Assembly: GCA_964464815.1 (NCBI GenBank)
Contig: CAYXHF010000019.1
Location: forward strand, 1 to 43,250
Direction of reading: 5' to 3'
Length of the DNA: 43,250 bases
Origin: UBA11524 sp964464815
GTDB lineage: Bacteria > Bacillota > Clostridia > Christensenellales > Aristaeellaceae
A model generated the notes under the pieces. That model worked only from the letters and a program-made list of their open reading frames with translations. It searched no databases and was not told where the DNA came from. Below, piece after piece: positions 25,096-33,388 of the stretch. The translations under genes and the position numbers were made by a program. The first letter of the stretch is position 1, and each line of letters begins with the position of its first letter.

Positions 25096-25124
25096 ATGAT
25101 AGCGCAGCTTTTTTTGTCTGTCAA
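25096..25124 (-). promoter_or_regulatory. Promoter of the AI-2E/mscS/rarA operon
   Basis: On the minus strand TTGACA (25119-25124) and TATCAT (25096-25101) are separated by 17 bases that include a run of seven A. The start codon is about 20 bases beyond the expected transcription start. Confidence 0.92.
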
Positions 25125-25284
25125 TCATTCTGTCCAAATCTTAACATTCTTCTTACAATTGCCCTATACTTTTCGTTCTTTTGTCGCCTTTGCACGAGGG
25201 ATTTTTGACCCCAAAATGCTTTTTTGAAATTTCTTCTGGCAACATGCAATTATAATGAAGAAACCCCTTTTCTTTTTGGGCGAA

Positions 25285-25519
25285 AAGTGGTATAATTGTA
25301 TACGTTGGGAGACTGTTTGCAAAGCAGATAAAACCTCGGCTCAGGCACGGCGAAACCGTTTGAAATACAGGGCAATTCTGTTTTTCCCCTATCACACGTG
25401 TACCCCTGTCCGTCCATTTGCCAGCAGCACAGCCCGCATTCCATTTTGTTTTCTGCGGATGCACCCCTGTCCCCTTGTGACAGGTCATCCGATGCCATTT
25501 TTCTGTGTGAGGTGCAAGG
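25285..25519 (+). promoter_or_regulatory. gyrB promoter and long 5' leader
   Basis: An extended -10 box TGGTATAAT ends at 25296. No good -35 box is present 17 bases upstream, consistent with extended -10 promoters. The leader of about 215 bases before gyrB shows no open frame with a ribosome-binding site and no riboswitch that I recognise. Stretch 25125-25284 between the divergent promoters is AT-rich and shows nothing else. Confidence 0.7.
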
Positions 25520-27520
25520 ATGTTAAACGAAGAAAAACTGGAACACCGGACAGACGAACAGATTGAGCAGCAGATTGAAGAGGCCACGCAGGTCACCAGC
25601 GAATATGGTGAAGACCAGATTCAGGTGCTGGAAGGTCTGGAGGCTGTTCGTAAGCGTCCCGGTATGTATATCGGCTCAACCGACAGCCGTGGTCTGCACC
25701 ATCTGGTGTACGAAATCGTCGATAACTCCGTTGACGAGGCGCTGGCTGGCTTCTGTAAGCGCATTGATGTGACGTTGCACAAGGACGGCTCTGTTTCCGT
25801 GCAGGACGATGGTCGTGGCTTCCCCGTGGGCATCCATCCCAAGATGGGTCGTCCGGCGGTTGAGGTCTGCCTGACGGTGCTGCATGCCGGCGGTAAGTTC
25901 GGCGGTGGCGGCTATAAGGTGTCCGGCGGCCTGCATGGCGTGGGCGCGTCGGTCGTCAATGCCCTGTCCAGGACGCTGAGCGTCACGGTTTATCAGGACG
26001 GCAAGATTTATCAGCAGGAATACGCCCGTGGCAAGTACCTCTACGACCTGCGCGTGGTTGGCGAAACGACGCGCACCGGTACGACCATCCGTTTCCTGCC
26101 CGATGTCCTCTCCGAGGCGAATCCGGACGGCGTGTTTGAAGCTGGCGTCACCTTTGACTTCGACGTGCTGAAAAAGCGCCTGCGGGAAATGGCCTTCCTG
26201 AACAAGGGCATCCGCATCACCTTCACCGACGAGCGCGGTGAAGAGCCGGTGTCGCTGGAATTCTACTACGAAGGCGGCTTGAAGGAATTCGTCAAGTACC
26301 TGAACCACAACAAGGAGGTTCTCTTCCCTGAGCCCATCTACACCGAGGGACTCAAGGACGGCATCCTGGTGGAAGTGGCCATGCAGTACAATGACTCCTT
26401 CGCCGAAAACATCTACACCTTCGTCAACAACATTGCCACGCCCGACGGCGGCACGCATTTGACGGGCTTCACCACGGCACTCACCAGCGCCATTAACGAC
26501 TATGGCCGCAAGTATAAGCTCCTGCGCGACTCCGAGCCGAACCTCAAGTCCGAGGACGTCAAGGAGAGCCTGACGGCGGTCGTCTCCGTCAAGATGGAGG
26601 ACCCGCAGTTCGAGAGCCAGACCAAGTCCAAGCTGGGCTCAGGTCAGGTGCGCGGTGTCGTCAACGATCTGGTCAAGGAGGAGCTGGCCACCTATCTGGA
26701 GGAGAATCCTTCCGTCGGCCGCACGATTGTGGATCGCTGCGTCAGCGCCCAGCGTGCGCGTGAAGCGGCCCGCAAGGCCCGTGAGGCCACGCGCCGCAAG
26801 ACCGTGCTGGAATCCGCCTCCCTGCCGGGCAAGCTGGCAGACTGCTCCGAGCGCGACCCCAGCAAGTGCGAAATCTTCCTCGTCGAGGGCGATAGCGCAG
26901 GCGGTTCGGCCAAGGAAGGCCGCGACCGTCACTTCCAGGCCATCCTGCCCCTGCGTGGCAAGATTCTGAACGTGGAAAAGACGCGTTTGGATAAGGCACT
27001 GGGCAACAATGAAATCAAGAGCATGCTGACCGCGTTCGGTTGCGGCTTTGGCGATGAGTTTGACGAAAGCAAGCTGCGCTATCACCGCATCGTCTGCATG
27101 ACGGACGCTGACGTGGACGGCGCGCACATCCGCATCCTGATGCTGACCTTCTTCTATCGCTACATGCGTCCTCTGGTGGAAAAGGGCTATGTCTACGCCG
27201 CCATGCCGCCGCTGTACAAGGTCACCAAGGGCAAGATGGAAAAGTACGTCTATGACGATGAGGAGCTGCAAAAGCTGCTGGACGAGATTGGGCGCGATCC
27301 CAAGCCGGACATCCAGCGCTACAAAGGTCTGGGCGAAATGAGCGCCGAGCAGCTCTGGCAGACCACCATGAACCCGGCCACCCGTACCATGATGCAGATT
27401 ACGCCCGAGGATGCCATGGCCGCCGACGAAATCTTCACCCTGCTCATGGGTGATCAGGTCGAGCCGCGCCGCAAGTTCATCGAGGAGAACGCTAACCTGG
27501 TGAAGGATTTGGATATTTAA
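25520..27520 (+). CDS. gyrB: DNA gyrase subunit B
   Basis: The ATPase subunit of the type II topoisomerase that introduces negative supercoils; it works as an A2B2 tetramer with GyrA. The 666-residue chain shows the GHKL ATPase motifs: EIVDNSVDEA (65-74, catalytic E65 and Mg-binding N69), DDGRGFP (96-102) and GGLHGVGASVVNALS (136-150). The QTK loop appears as SQTKSKLG. The TOPRIM domain has VEGDSAGGSAKEGRDR (from 455), QAILPLRGKILNVEK and DADVDGAHI (from 529). The tail is YKGLGEMSAEQLW and RRKFIEENA. Compared with typical GyrB it has about 25 extra acidic N-terminal residues before QIQVLEGLEAVRKRPGMYIG. ATG 25520 follows GAGGTG. gyrA lies 188 bases downstream on the same strand. Confidence 0.98.
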   Translation: MLNEEKLEHRTDEQIEQQIEEATQVTSEYGEDQIQVLEGLEAVRKRPGMYIGSTDSRGLHHLVYEIVDNSVDEALAGFCKRIDVTLHKDGSVSVQDDGRGFPVGIHPKMGRPAVEVCLTVLHAGGKFGGGGYKVSGGLHGVGASVVNALSRTLSVTVYQDGKIYQQEYARGKYLYDLRVVGETTRTGTTIRFLPDVLSEANPDGVFEAGVTFDFDVLKKRLREMAFLNKGIRITFTDERGEEPVSLEFYYEGGLKEFVKYLNHNKEVLFPEPIYTEGLKDGILVEVAMQYNDSFAENIYTFVNNIATPDGGTHLTGFTTALTSAINDYGRKYKLLRDSEPNLKSEDVKESLTAVVSVKMEDPQFESQTKSKLGSGQVRGVVNDLVKEELATYLEENPSVGRTIVDRCVSAQRAREAARKAREATRRKTVLESASLPGKLADCSERDPSKCEIFLVEGDSAGGSAKEGRDRHFQAILPLRGKILNVEKTRLDKALGNNEIKSMLTAFGCGFGDEFDESKLRYHRIVCMTDADVDGAHIRILMLTFFYRYMRPLVEKGYVYAAMPPLYKVTKGKMEKYVYDDEELQKLLDEIGRDPKPDIQRYKGLGEMSAEQLWQTTMNPATRTMMQITPEDAMAADEIFTLLMGDQVEPRRKFIEENANLVKDLDI

Positions 27521-27627
27521 GGAAGCTCTGAACAAATGACGTGGTACGATAGCGAGCGAAATTTCTGCACGAAGCCGATGCTGAAATTCAGCCGCTAGCG
27601 TGCGGCCGAATGATTCAGAGATTCCTT
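27519..27627. repeat. Repeat family A, full copy between gyrB and gyrA
   Basis: This 109-bp element has inverted ends: AAGGAAGCTCTGAAC on the left and GATTCAGAGATTCCTT on the right. Its right half (GCTGAAATTCAGCCG, then CCGAATG) matches the copy at 37373-37452. The left end overlaps the gyrB stop codon. It has about 27 central bases that the other copy lacks. Confidence 0.8.
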
Positions 27628-27641
27628 CATCACAGTGGCCT

Positions 27642-27668
27642 TTCCTGCGTCCCAGCATGGCGCAGGAA
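27642..27668 (+). other. Stem-loop upstream of gyrA
   Basis: The inverted repeat TTCCTGCG/CGCAGGAA (loop 11) lies 41 bases before the gyrA start. No U run follows directly, so gyrB and gyrA may still share a transcript. I see no convincing separate gyrA promoter. Confidence 0.5.
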
Positions 27669-27708
27669 TCACCCTTTCCGTTGATTTTTCCGACATGGGA
27701 GAGAAACA

Positions 27709-30336
27709 ATGAGCAGCATACAGGATAAACTGATTCCGGTCAATCTGGAAAAAGAAATGAAGCGCTCCTTCATTTCCTACGCCATGGCCGTCATCATCGA
27801 CCGCGCCCTGCCGGATGTGCGGGACGGTCTGAAGCCCGTGCATCGCCGCATCCTCTATGACATGGAGGAGCTGGGCATGACACCCGACAAGCCCTACCGC
27901 AAATCCGCCCGTCTGGTCGGTGACGTGCTGGGTAAATTCCATCCCCACGGTGACTCCTCCGTCTATGACGCCATGGTTCGTCTGGCGCAGCCCTTCAACA
28001 TCCGCTACACCCTGGTCGATGGTCAGGGTAACTACGGCTCTGTGGACGGCGACGGCGCGGCCGCCATGCGTTACACTGAGGCACGCATGACCAAGCTCAC
28101 GCCCTATCTGCTGGAAGGCATCGAGAAGGACACGGTGGACTTCTACCCCAACTTTGACGAAACGCTGATGCAGCCCGCTGTGCTGCCCAGCCGTTTCCCG
28201 AACCTGCTGGTCAATGGCTCCAGCGGCATCGCCGTGGGTATGGCGACCAACATTCCGCCGCACAATCTGGGCGAAGTCATTGATGGCGTCATCTGCATGA
28301 TTGACAATCCCGATTGCTCCATCGACGATTTGATGCAGCACATCAAGGGGCCTGACTTCCCCACGGGTGGCATCATTCTGGGACGCCGTGGCATCCGCGA
28401 AGCCTACTACACCGGCCGTGGCCGCATCGAGGTGCGCGCCAAGACCAACATTGAGCAGATGAGCGGCAACCGCAGCCGCATCATCGTCACGGAAATTCCC
28501 TATCAGGTCAACAAGGCCAAGCTGGTGGAGAAGATCGCCGAGCTGGTACACGACAAGCGCATCGAGGGCATCAGCGACATCCGCGACGAGTCCGACCGCG
28601 AGGGCATGCGCATCGTTATCGAGCTGAAGAAGGACGTCTATCCGCAGGTCATTCTGAACACGCTCTACAAGCACACCTCCATGCAGGAGACGTTCGGCGC
28701 GAACATGCTGGCGCTGGTCAATGGTCAGCCGAGGATTCTGAACCTGCGCGAGATGGTATACTACTATCTGGAGCATCAGAAGGACGTTGTGACGCGCCGC
28801 ACGCGCTTTGAGCTGAACAAGGCGCTGGCCCGTGCGCACATCTTGGAAGGTCTGCTCAAGGCGCTGGACCATATTGACGAGATTGTTTCCATCATCCGTT
28901 CCAGCAAGGATCCCGCAACCGCCAAGGTCACCCTGATGGAGCGCTTCGCCTTCTCCGACAAGCAGGCGCAGGCCATTCTGGACATGCGTCTGGCACGTCT
29001 GACCGGTCTGGAACGCGACCGCTTGCAGCAGGAATATGACGAGCTGGAAAAGGAAATCGCGCGTCTGGAGGCCATTCTGGCCAACGAGCCGCTGCTGATG
29101 GACGTCATCCGCACGGAAATCACCGCCATCCGCGACAAGTTCGCCGACAAGCGCCGCACGGAGCTGACCACCATCGAAGGCGAAATCGACGTGGAAGACC
29201 TGATTCAGGAGGAGGACATGGTCGTCACCCTCACGCGTCAGGGCTATGTCAAGCGCACGCCCAAGTCCATCTACCGCGCGCAAAACCGCGGCGGACGCGG
29301 CGTAACCGGCATGACCACCAAGGACGAGGATTACGCCGTGCAGATGCGTGTTGTCTCCACGCACGACGAAATCATGTTCTTCACCAACATGGGCCGCGTC
29401 TACATGCTCAAATGCTATCAGATTCCCGAGGCTGGCCGCACGGCACGCGGCACGGCGATGGTCAATCTGCTGCAAATCGCATCGGACGAGAAGGTCACGT
29501 GCATGGTGCCTGTTCCGGGTGCAACCGGCGAACACAATCTGGTCATGGCTACCCGCGAGGGCATGATTAAGAAGACGCCCTACAGCGACTTTGCCAACCT
29601 GCGCAAGAACGGCCTGATTGCCATCGTCCTGCGCGAAGGCGACGAGCTGATTGGCGTGGAGCTGTCCGACGGCAACAACGAGCTGCTGCTGGGTAGCCGC
29701 AAGGGCATGTGCATCCGCTTCAACGAAAAGCACATCCGTCCGATGGGCCGCGCGTCCATGGGCGTGAAGTCCATGCGTCTGGACGAGGGCGACGAGATTA
29801 TCGACATGGCGCCCATTGAGCCGGGTGCAACCGTCCTGGCAATTACGACCCAGGGCTACGGCAAGCGCACCGAGCCGGAGGAATACCGCGAGCAGGGCCG
29901 TAACGGCAAGGGCATCCGCGCCATCAACCTGACCGAAAAGACCGGCGATCTGGCCGCGCTGCTGCTGGTGCATCCGGAGGAAGACATCCTGCTGATTACC
30001 GACGACGGCACAATCATCCGCACCCATTCGGAGGACATCCGTCTGTGTGGCCGCAACACGCAGGGCGTGCGCGTCATGAAGCTACAGGAAGGCAGCCACG
30101 TCATCGGTGTGGCTCGCTCCGACAAGGAAGAGGAAGTGGACGAGACAGAAGCTGTTTCCGAAAACGCCCCTGAGGCCACGGATACCGCCACGACCGACAC
30201 GTCTGCAACGGATTCTCCTGCGCTGAATGAGCTGCTCCGCCGTGCCGAGGAGGATGCTGAAAACGCACCCGCATCCGATTTGGACATGGATTTGGGCGGA
30301 GAGGAAGAAGCCACCGAGTCTGAGGACGACATCTGA
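27709..30336 (+). CDS. gyrA: DNA gyrase subunit A
   Basis: The DNA-breaking and wrapping subunit of gyrase. The winged-helix part carries the active-site tyrosine Y122 (AAAMRYTEARMTKL) and the quinolone-binding stretch HPHGDSSVYDAMVRLAQ. In E. coli numbering, residue 83 is Ser and residue 87 is Asp, the usual susceptible state. The C-terminal beta-pinwheel contains a GyrA box QNRGGRG (525-531), which marks gyrase rather than topoisomerase IV. After about residue 805 the protein ends in a long acidic Thr/Asp/Glu-rich tail (VDETEAVSENAPEATDTATT, then DLDMDLGGEEEATESEDDI). The length of 875 is slightly above the common 820-840 for Firmicutes because of this tail. GGGAGAG precedes ATG 27709. A strong terminator follows. 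Confidence 0.98.
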   Translation: MSSIQDKLIPVNLEKEMKRSFISYAMAVIIDRALPDVRDGLKPVHRRILYDMEELGMTPDKPYRKSARLVGDVLGKFHPHGDSSVYDAMVRLAQPFNIRYTLVDGQGNYGSVDGDGAAAMRYTEARMTKLTPYLLEGIEKDTVDFYPNFDETLMQPAVLPSRFPNLLVNGSSGIAVGMATNIPPHNLGEVIDGVICMIDNPDCSIDDLMQHIKGPDFPTGGIILGRRGIREAYYTGRGRIEVRAKTNIEQMSGNRSRIIVTEIPYQVNKAKLVEKIAELVHDKRIEGISDIRDESDREGMRIVIELKKDVYPQVILNTLYKHTSMQETFGANMLALVNGQPRILNLREMVYYYLEHQKDVVTRRTRFELNKALARAHILEGLLKALDHIDEIVSIIRSSKDPATAKVTLMERFAFSDKQAQAILDMRLARLTGLERDRLQQEYDELEKEIARLEAILANEPLLMDVIRTEITAIRDKFADKRRTELTTIEGEIDVEDLIQEEDMVVTLTRQGYVKRTPKSIYRAQNRGGRGVTGMTTKDEDYAVQMRVVSTHDEIMFFTNMGRVYMLKCYQIPEAGRTARGTAMVNLLQIASDEKVTCMVPVPGATGEHNLVMATREGMIKKTPYSDFANLRKNGLIAIVLREGDELIGVELSDGNNELLLGSRKGMCIRFNEKHIRPMGRASMGVKSMRLDEGDEIIDMAPIEPGATVLAITTQGYGKRTEPEEYREQGRNGKGIRAINLTEKTGDLAALLLVHPEEDILLITDDGTIIRTHSEDIRLCGRNTQGVRVMKLQEGSHVIGVARSDKEEEVDETEAVSENAPEATDTATTDTSATDSPALNELLRRAEEDAENAPASDLDMDLGGEEEATESEDDI

Positions 30337-30351
30337 TCCAAATAATTTTTG

Positions 30352-30395
30352 CCCCTGCAAGGCGTGAAGCAACGCTTTGCAGGGGTTCTTTTTTG
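30352..30395 (+). terminator. Terminator of the gyrase operon
   Basis: A 14-bp stem with one wobble (CCCCTGCAAGGCGT with ACGCTTTGCAGGGG, loop 6) is followed by TTCTTTTTTG. It begins 16 bases after the gyrA stop codon. Confidence 0.95.
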
Positions 30396-30436
30396 TCCGC
30401 AAAGTTGTTTCTCTGTGCAACTTCGTGTAAAATGTC

Positions 30437-30465
30437 TTGCAACTTCTTTTTTCGTGTGGTATTAT
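30437..30465 (+). promoter_or_regulatory. Promoter of the COG4905-type membrane protein gene
   Basis: The -35 box TTGCAA (30437-30442) and -10 box TATTAT (30460-30465) are spaced by 17 bases. The expected transcript starts about 60 bases before ATG 30534. Confidence 0.87.
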
Positions 30466-30533
30466 CAGATTACGCAAACACTGCTATATATGTTTGTATT
30501 ATCAAGTCACTTTCGGGGAAAGGAGCGTGTTCC

Positions 30534-31298
30534 ATGCCTGCCGAACTGGCAATGTATCTGTTGCTCTTCTTCATGTGCAGCTTTTTGGGCTGGTGCATGG
30601 AGGTCGTTTGCAAGCTGATTCAGTTCCGCCGCTTTATCAACCGTGGCTTTTTGCTTGGCCCGATTTGCCCCATTTATGGCACGGGCGCTGTGATGATGGC
30701 CTACTTCCTGCCGCGCTGGACGACCCAGACGGAATCGACCTTCCTGCTGGCGCTTGTGCTCTGCGGTGGTCTTGAATATGCCACCAGCTGGGGCATGGAG
30801 AAGCTGTTCCATGCGCGCTGGTGGGATTACTCCCAGAAGCGCTTCAACATCAATGGCCGCGTCTGCGCCGACAACCTGCTGGCCTTTGGCATCATGGGCG
30901 TGCTGGTCGTCAAATTCCTGAAGCCCTTCTCCTTTTCGCTCTTTGGGCAATTGTCCGCAACATGGCTGAACGCGCTGAGCATTGGCCTGAGCGCGCTGAT
31001 GCTCTGCGACATTGTGCTGTCTGCGGGCGCACTGAGCCGCATCCGCGTGGCCGCCGAGTCCATTCGTGCCGACAGCACCGAGGCGATTACGCGTGCCGTG
31101 CGCGAGGCACTGCTGCAAAACTTCCTGCTGCGCCGTCTGCTGCAAGCCTATCCTGAGGTGCAGCTGTATAACAAGGAGATGCTGCGCCGGATTCAGGAGC
31201 GCCGCAACGAGCTGTCTCTCTCCATGCTGCGCAAGCGCATTGCCCTGCTGGAGGAATTGCAGGACATGGAAAACAAGCGCAAGTCCCAGCGGAAATAA
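30534..31298 (+). CDS. CmpB/COG4905-type membrane protein (putative ABC permease family)
   Basis: A 254-residue membrane protein. It opens MPAELAMYLLLFFMCSFLGWCMEVV and continues RRFINRGFLLGPICPIYGTGAVMM, then TTFLLALVLCGGLEYATSWGMEKLFHARWWDYSQKRFNINGRVC. This FxGWxxE..NRGFLxGPxCPIYG pattern defines the Firmicutes family called putative ABC transporter permease (ABC_trans_CmpB), whose function is not established. About five helices are visible, then a charged helical C-terminus (about 185-254). ATG 30534 follows AAAGGAG by nine bases; in-frame codons upstream lack a site and lie within the promoter. The gene has its own promoter and an apparent terminator, so it is probably monocistronic. Confidence 0.85.
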   Translation: MPAELAMYLLLFFMCSFLGWCMEVVCKLIQFRRFINRGFLLGPICPIYGTGAVMMAYFLPRWTTQTESTFLLALVLCGGLEYATSWGMEKLFHARWWDYSQKRFNINGRVCADNLLAFGIMGVLVVKFLKPFSFSLFGQLSATWLNALSIGLSALMLCDIVLSAGALSRIRVAAESIRADSTEAITRAVREALLQNFLLRRLLQAYPEVQLYNKEMLRRIQERRNELSLSMLRKRIALLEELQDMENKRKSQRK

Positions 31299-31309
31299 AT
31301 CGGGAAAAG

Positions 31310-31318
31310 TTATCCACA
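31310..31318 (+). promoter_or_regulatory. Single consensus DnaA box
   Basis: TTATCCACA matches the DnaA box consensus at every base and lies in the gap after the membrane protein gene. No second box or AT-rich unwinding region is beside it, and dnaA is not in the window. It could be a regulatory or titration site, or chance. Confidence 0.4.
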
Positions 31319-31383
31319 TTCATTCCCCACGCTGTGGTTTTCCGCACGCGCAAAAAATGTCCATTTGCATGAAACCTTTTTTG

Positions 31384-31422
31384 CCTCCCAACTCGTCTGA
31401 TGATTTGGGAGGTCTTCTCTTT
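31384..31422 (+). terminator. Terminator-like hairpin upstream of the first MBL gene
   Basis: The stem CCTCCCAA/TTGGGAGG (31384-31391 with 31405-31412) is followed by TCTTCTCTTT. It ends 30 bases before the proposed start of the metallo-beta-lactamase-fold gene. It argues that translation of that gene does not begin at the ATG codons further upstream. It could also be an attenuator. Confidence 0.65.
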
Positions 31423-31452
31423 CCGCCACATTCTTCCCCTGGAGGTGATTTC

Positions 31453-32346
31453 ATCCGTACACTTTCTCGACTTTTGTCGCTTTTGCTGCTGCTTTGTCTG
31501 CTGTGCGCGCCCGGTCTGGCCGACAGCGACGTTGCTGCCGCCGATGTGCCCGTGCTGGATTTGCGTGCTTCGCCACGCAGTCGCGTTTCCCTTCCCGCTG
31601 ATGAAAGCATCCTGACCATCGTCTTTCCGCAGATGTTTTTCGCTGACGCCTGTATTCTCCTGTGTGACGGACATGCCGCCATGATTGATGCCGGTGGCTA
31701 TGCACAGGAGGACAGCGTCCTGCGTGCCATCCGCGCCCTGAACATCACCGAATTCGACTGGGTGATTGCCACGCACCCGCACCACGACCATCAGCCCGGC
31801 TTTGAGGCCATTGCCCGGGAATATCCGATTGGCCGCTTCCTGACCTCCTTCCCGCTGAACGAAAATGTGCAGATGCAAAAGACCGTCAGCGTGCTATCCG
31901 ACCTGCACGTGTCGATTGAAGCAGCCACGGATGGTCAGCTGCTTTCTCTCGGCCGGGCGCAAATTTCGCTTCTGCTCCCGGAGGGCAGTGGCAAGACGAT
32001 CAACAACCGCTCCCTGCTGACGCTGGTGCAGCTGGACAGCTGCCGTCTGCTGATGCTGGGCGATTTGGAAAACATGGGCCAGCAGGCGTTGCTCGATTCC
32101 GGTGATGACGTCCACGCCCAGATGCTCAAATACCCGCACCACGGCATTTCAGCCATGAACGCCGCCCTGCTGGATGCCATTCATCCGTCCCTGGCCATCA
32201 TCACCGCCAAGGATACCCGTTGTGTTTACGCCCGCAATCAATTGAAAAAGCTCGGCATCTCTGCCGCCTCCACCAGCGACATGGGCGTGATGCTGCGCAC
32301 GAATGGCAGCGTCTGGATTGTGCAAAATTTCCTTCCAGACCCCTGA
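31453..32346 (+). CDS. Exported metallo-beta-lactamase-fold protein, possible AUC start
   Basis: A 297-residue MBL-fold protein that is probably exported (signal peptide about 1-23: RTLSRLLSLLLLLCLLCAPG, LAD). The metal-binding motif is THPHHDH, with HxHxDH at 108-113. D204 in MLGDLEN and H229/H230 in KYPHHG complete the usual ligand set. It resembles the hydrolase domain of ComEC-like proteins without the membrane channel part. The next gene is a diverged paralogue. The start is unusual: a perfect GGAGGTGA is centred before an ATC codon at 31453, at the spacing expected for a start, and no ATG, GTG or TTG is in frame there. The nearest in-frame ATG codons (31357 and 31369) have no ribosome-binding site and precede the terminator-like hairpin. 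The substrate is unknown. Confidence 0.8.
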   Translation: MRTLSRLLSLLLLLCLLCAPGLADSDVAAADVPVLDLRASPRSRVSLPADESILTIVFPQMFFADACILLCDGHAAMIDAGGYAQEDSVLRAIRALNITEFDWVIATHPHHDHQPGFEAIAREYPIGRFLTSFPLNENVQMQKTVSVLSDLHVSIEAATDGQLLSLGRAQISLLLPEGSGKTINNRSLLTLVQLDSCRLLMLGDLENMGQQALLDSGDDVHAQMLKYPHHGISAMNAALLDAIHPSLAIITAKDTRCVYARNQLKKLGISAASTSDMGVMLRTNGSVWIVQNFLPDP

Positions 32347-32361
32347 TTTTGCCCTGAACGG

Positions 32362-32391
32362 TTGACAAAGGGCCTCCTCATGCTTTACAAT
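32362..32391 (+). promoter_or_regulatory. Promoter of the second MBL gene and the HAD gene
   Basis: TTGACA (32362-32367) and TACAAT (32386-32391) are spaced by 18 bases, 56 bases before ATG 32447. Confidence 0.85.
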
Positions 32392-32446
32392 GAGTTTGTT
32401 ACGACTACCACAAAGGCTTCTCAAAGCTATGAAAGGATATGTTCCC

Positions 32447-33385
32447 ATGAAAAAACGTGTTTTGGCCCTGCTGATGCTGTTGACGATGCTCTTCCCGCTG
32501 CTGGCACAGGCCGAGGAAAGCGAAAAGGTCGTCATCAATCTGGTCAAGGACCCCAAGGCCGATTACGAATTCGCCAAGGATGTGCCGCTGCTGGAAATCG
32601 TGTTTCCGCGCGTCTTTTCCTCCGACTGCGCCATCATCCGCTATCAGGGCGAGGTCATGATGGTGGACGCCTCGACGAAGAACAAGAAGATGCGCAACCG
32701 CATCTTCACCGCCTGCGACACCATCGGCGTGGATCATATCGACATTGCCTACAACAGCCATCCGCACGATGACCACATCGACGGCTTTCAGTTTGTGAAC
32801 GAATACGCGCCCATCTCGAAGTTCCTCGTCACCTTCCCTGAGAATTTCAACGCCCGCATGAAGGAAGCCATCGCCTACATGAACGACAACAGCATTCCCG
32901 TGGAGCATGTCGGCAACGGCGATGTGATTACCCTGGGCGACGGCGGCGTGACCATCACCATCATCCAGAACCGCAAGGAATCCTGGCCCGTCAACGACCA
33001 GTCGGCCATGCTGCTGATTCAGTATGGCGACCGCCGCATCCTCTTTGCTGGCGATAACGAGAACCGTTCCCAAAAGTACTTTGTGGAAAATCCGCCAGAA
33101 GTAGGCTTGAAGGCTGACATCTTCAAGTACCCGCACCATGGTCAGGTGCAGCTCAACAACGATTACCTCAAGGCCATCGATCCGGAGCTGATTTTCATGA
33201 ACGGCGCGTCCAACGCAGTCAAGGGCGGCGTCAAGTACTGCGAGAAGAAGAAGGTTCCCTACCTGATTGGCTACAACGGCCTGACGCGCATGCGCACCGA
33301 CGGCAACATCTGGGTCATTGACTACCTGGAGGAGAAGAATGCCGACCGCAAGCTTCCCTTCACGCCGCCACGCGACGAGGAGTAA
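32447..33385 (+). CDS. Exported metallo-beta-lactamase-fold protein
   Basis: A 312-residue paralogue of the preceding protein. The signal peptide is residues 1-22 (MKKRVLALLMLLTMLFPLLA, QAE). The metal-binding motif is SHPHDDH, with HxHxDH at 105-110. D203 in FAGDNEN and H230/H231 in KYPHHG follow at matching distances. Both proteins share the LEIVFPRVFSSDCAIIRYQG type opening and the closing pattern MRTDGNIWVIDYL, so they arose by duplication. ATG 32447 follows AAAGGA. It has its own promoter and is three bases from the HAD gene. An exported hydrolase of phosphate esters or nucleic acid is possible, but the substrate cannot be read from sequence. Confidence 0.87.
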   Translation: MKKRVLALLMLLTMLFPLLAQAEESEKVVINLVKDPKADYEFAKDVPLLEIVFPRVFSSDCAIIRYQGEVMMVDASTKNKKMRNRIFTACDTIGVDHIDIAYNSHPHDDHIDGFQFVNEYAPISKFLVTFPENFNARMKEAIAYMNDNSIPVEHVGNGDVITLGDGGVTITIIQNRKESWPVNDQSAMLLIQYGDRRILFAGDNENRSQKYFVENPPEVGLKADIFKYPHHGQVQLNNDYLKAIDPELIFMNGASNAVKGGVKYCEKKKVPYLIGYNGLTRMRTDGNIWVIDYLEEKNADRKLPFTPPRDEE

Positions 33386-33388
33386 CAC

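Noticed and set aside
25297..25519. A riboswitch or small gene in the long gyrB leader
   Set aside because: No known conserved motif and no start with a ribosome-binding site could be seen.
31066..31452. Upstream extension of the first MBL protein by 129 codons
   Set aside because: It overlaps the membrane protein gene and a terminator-like hairpin. The signal peptide begins after 31453.
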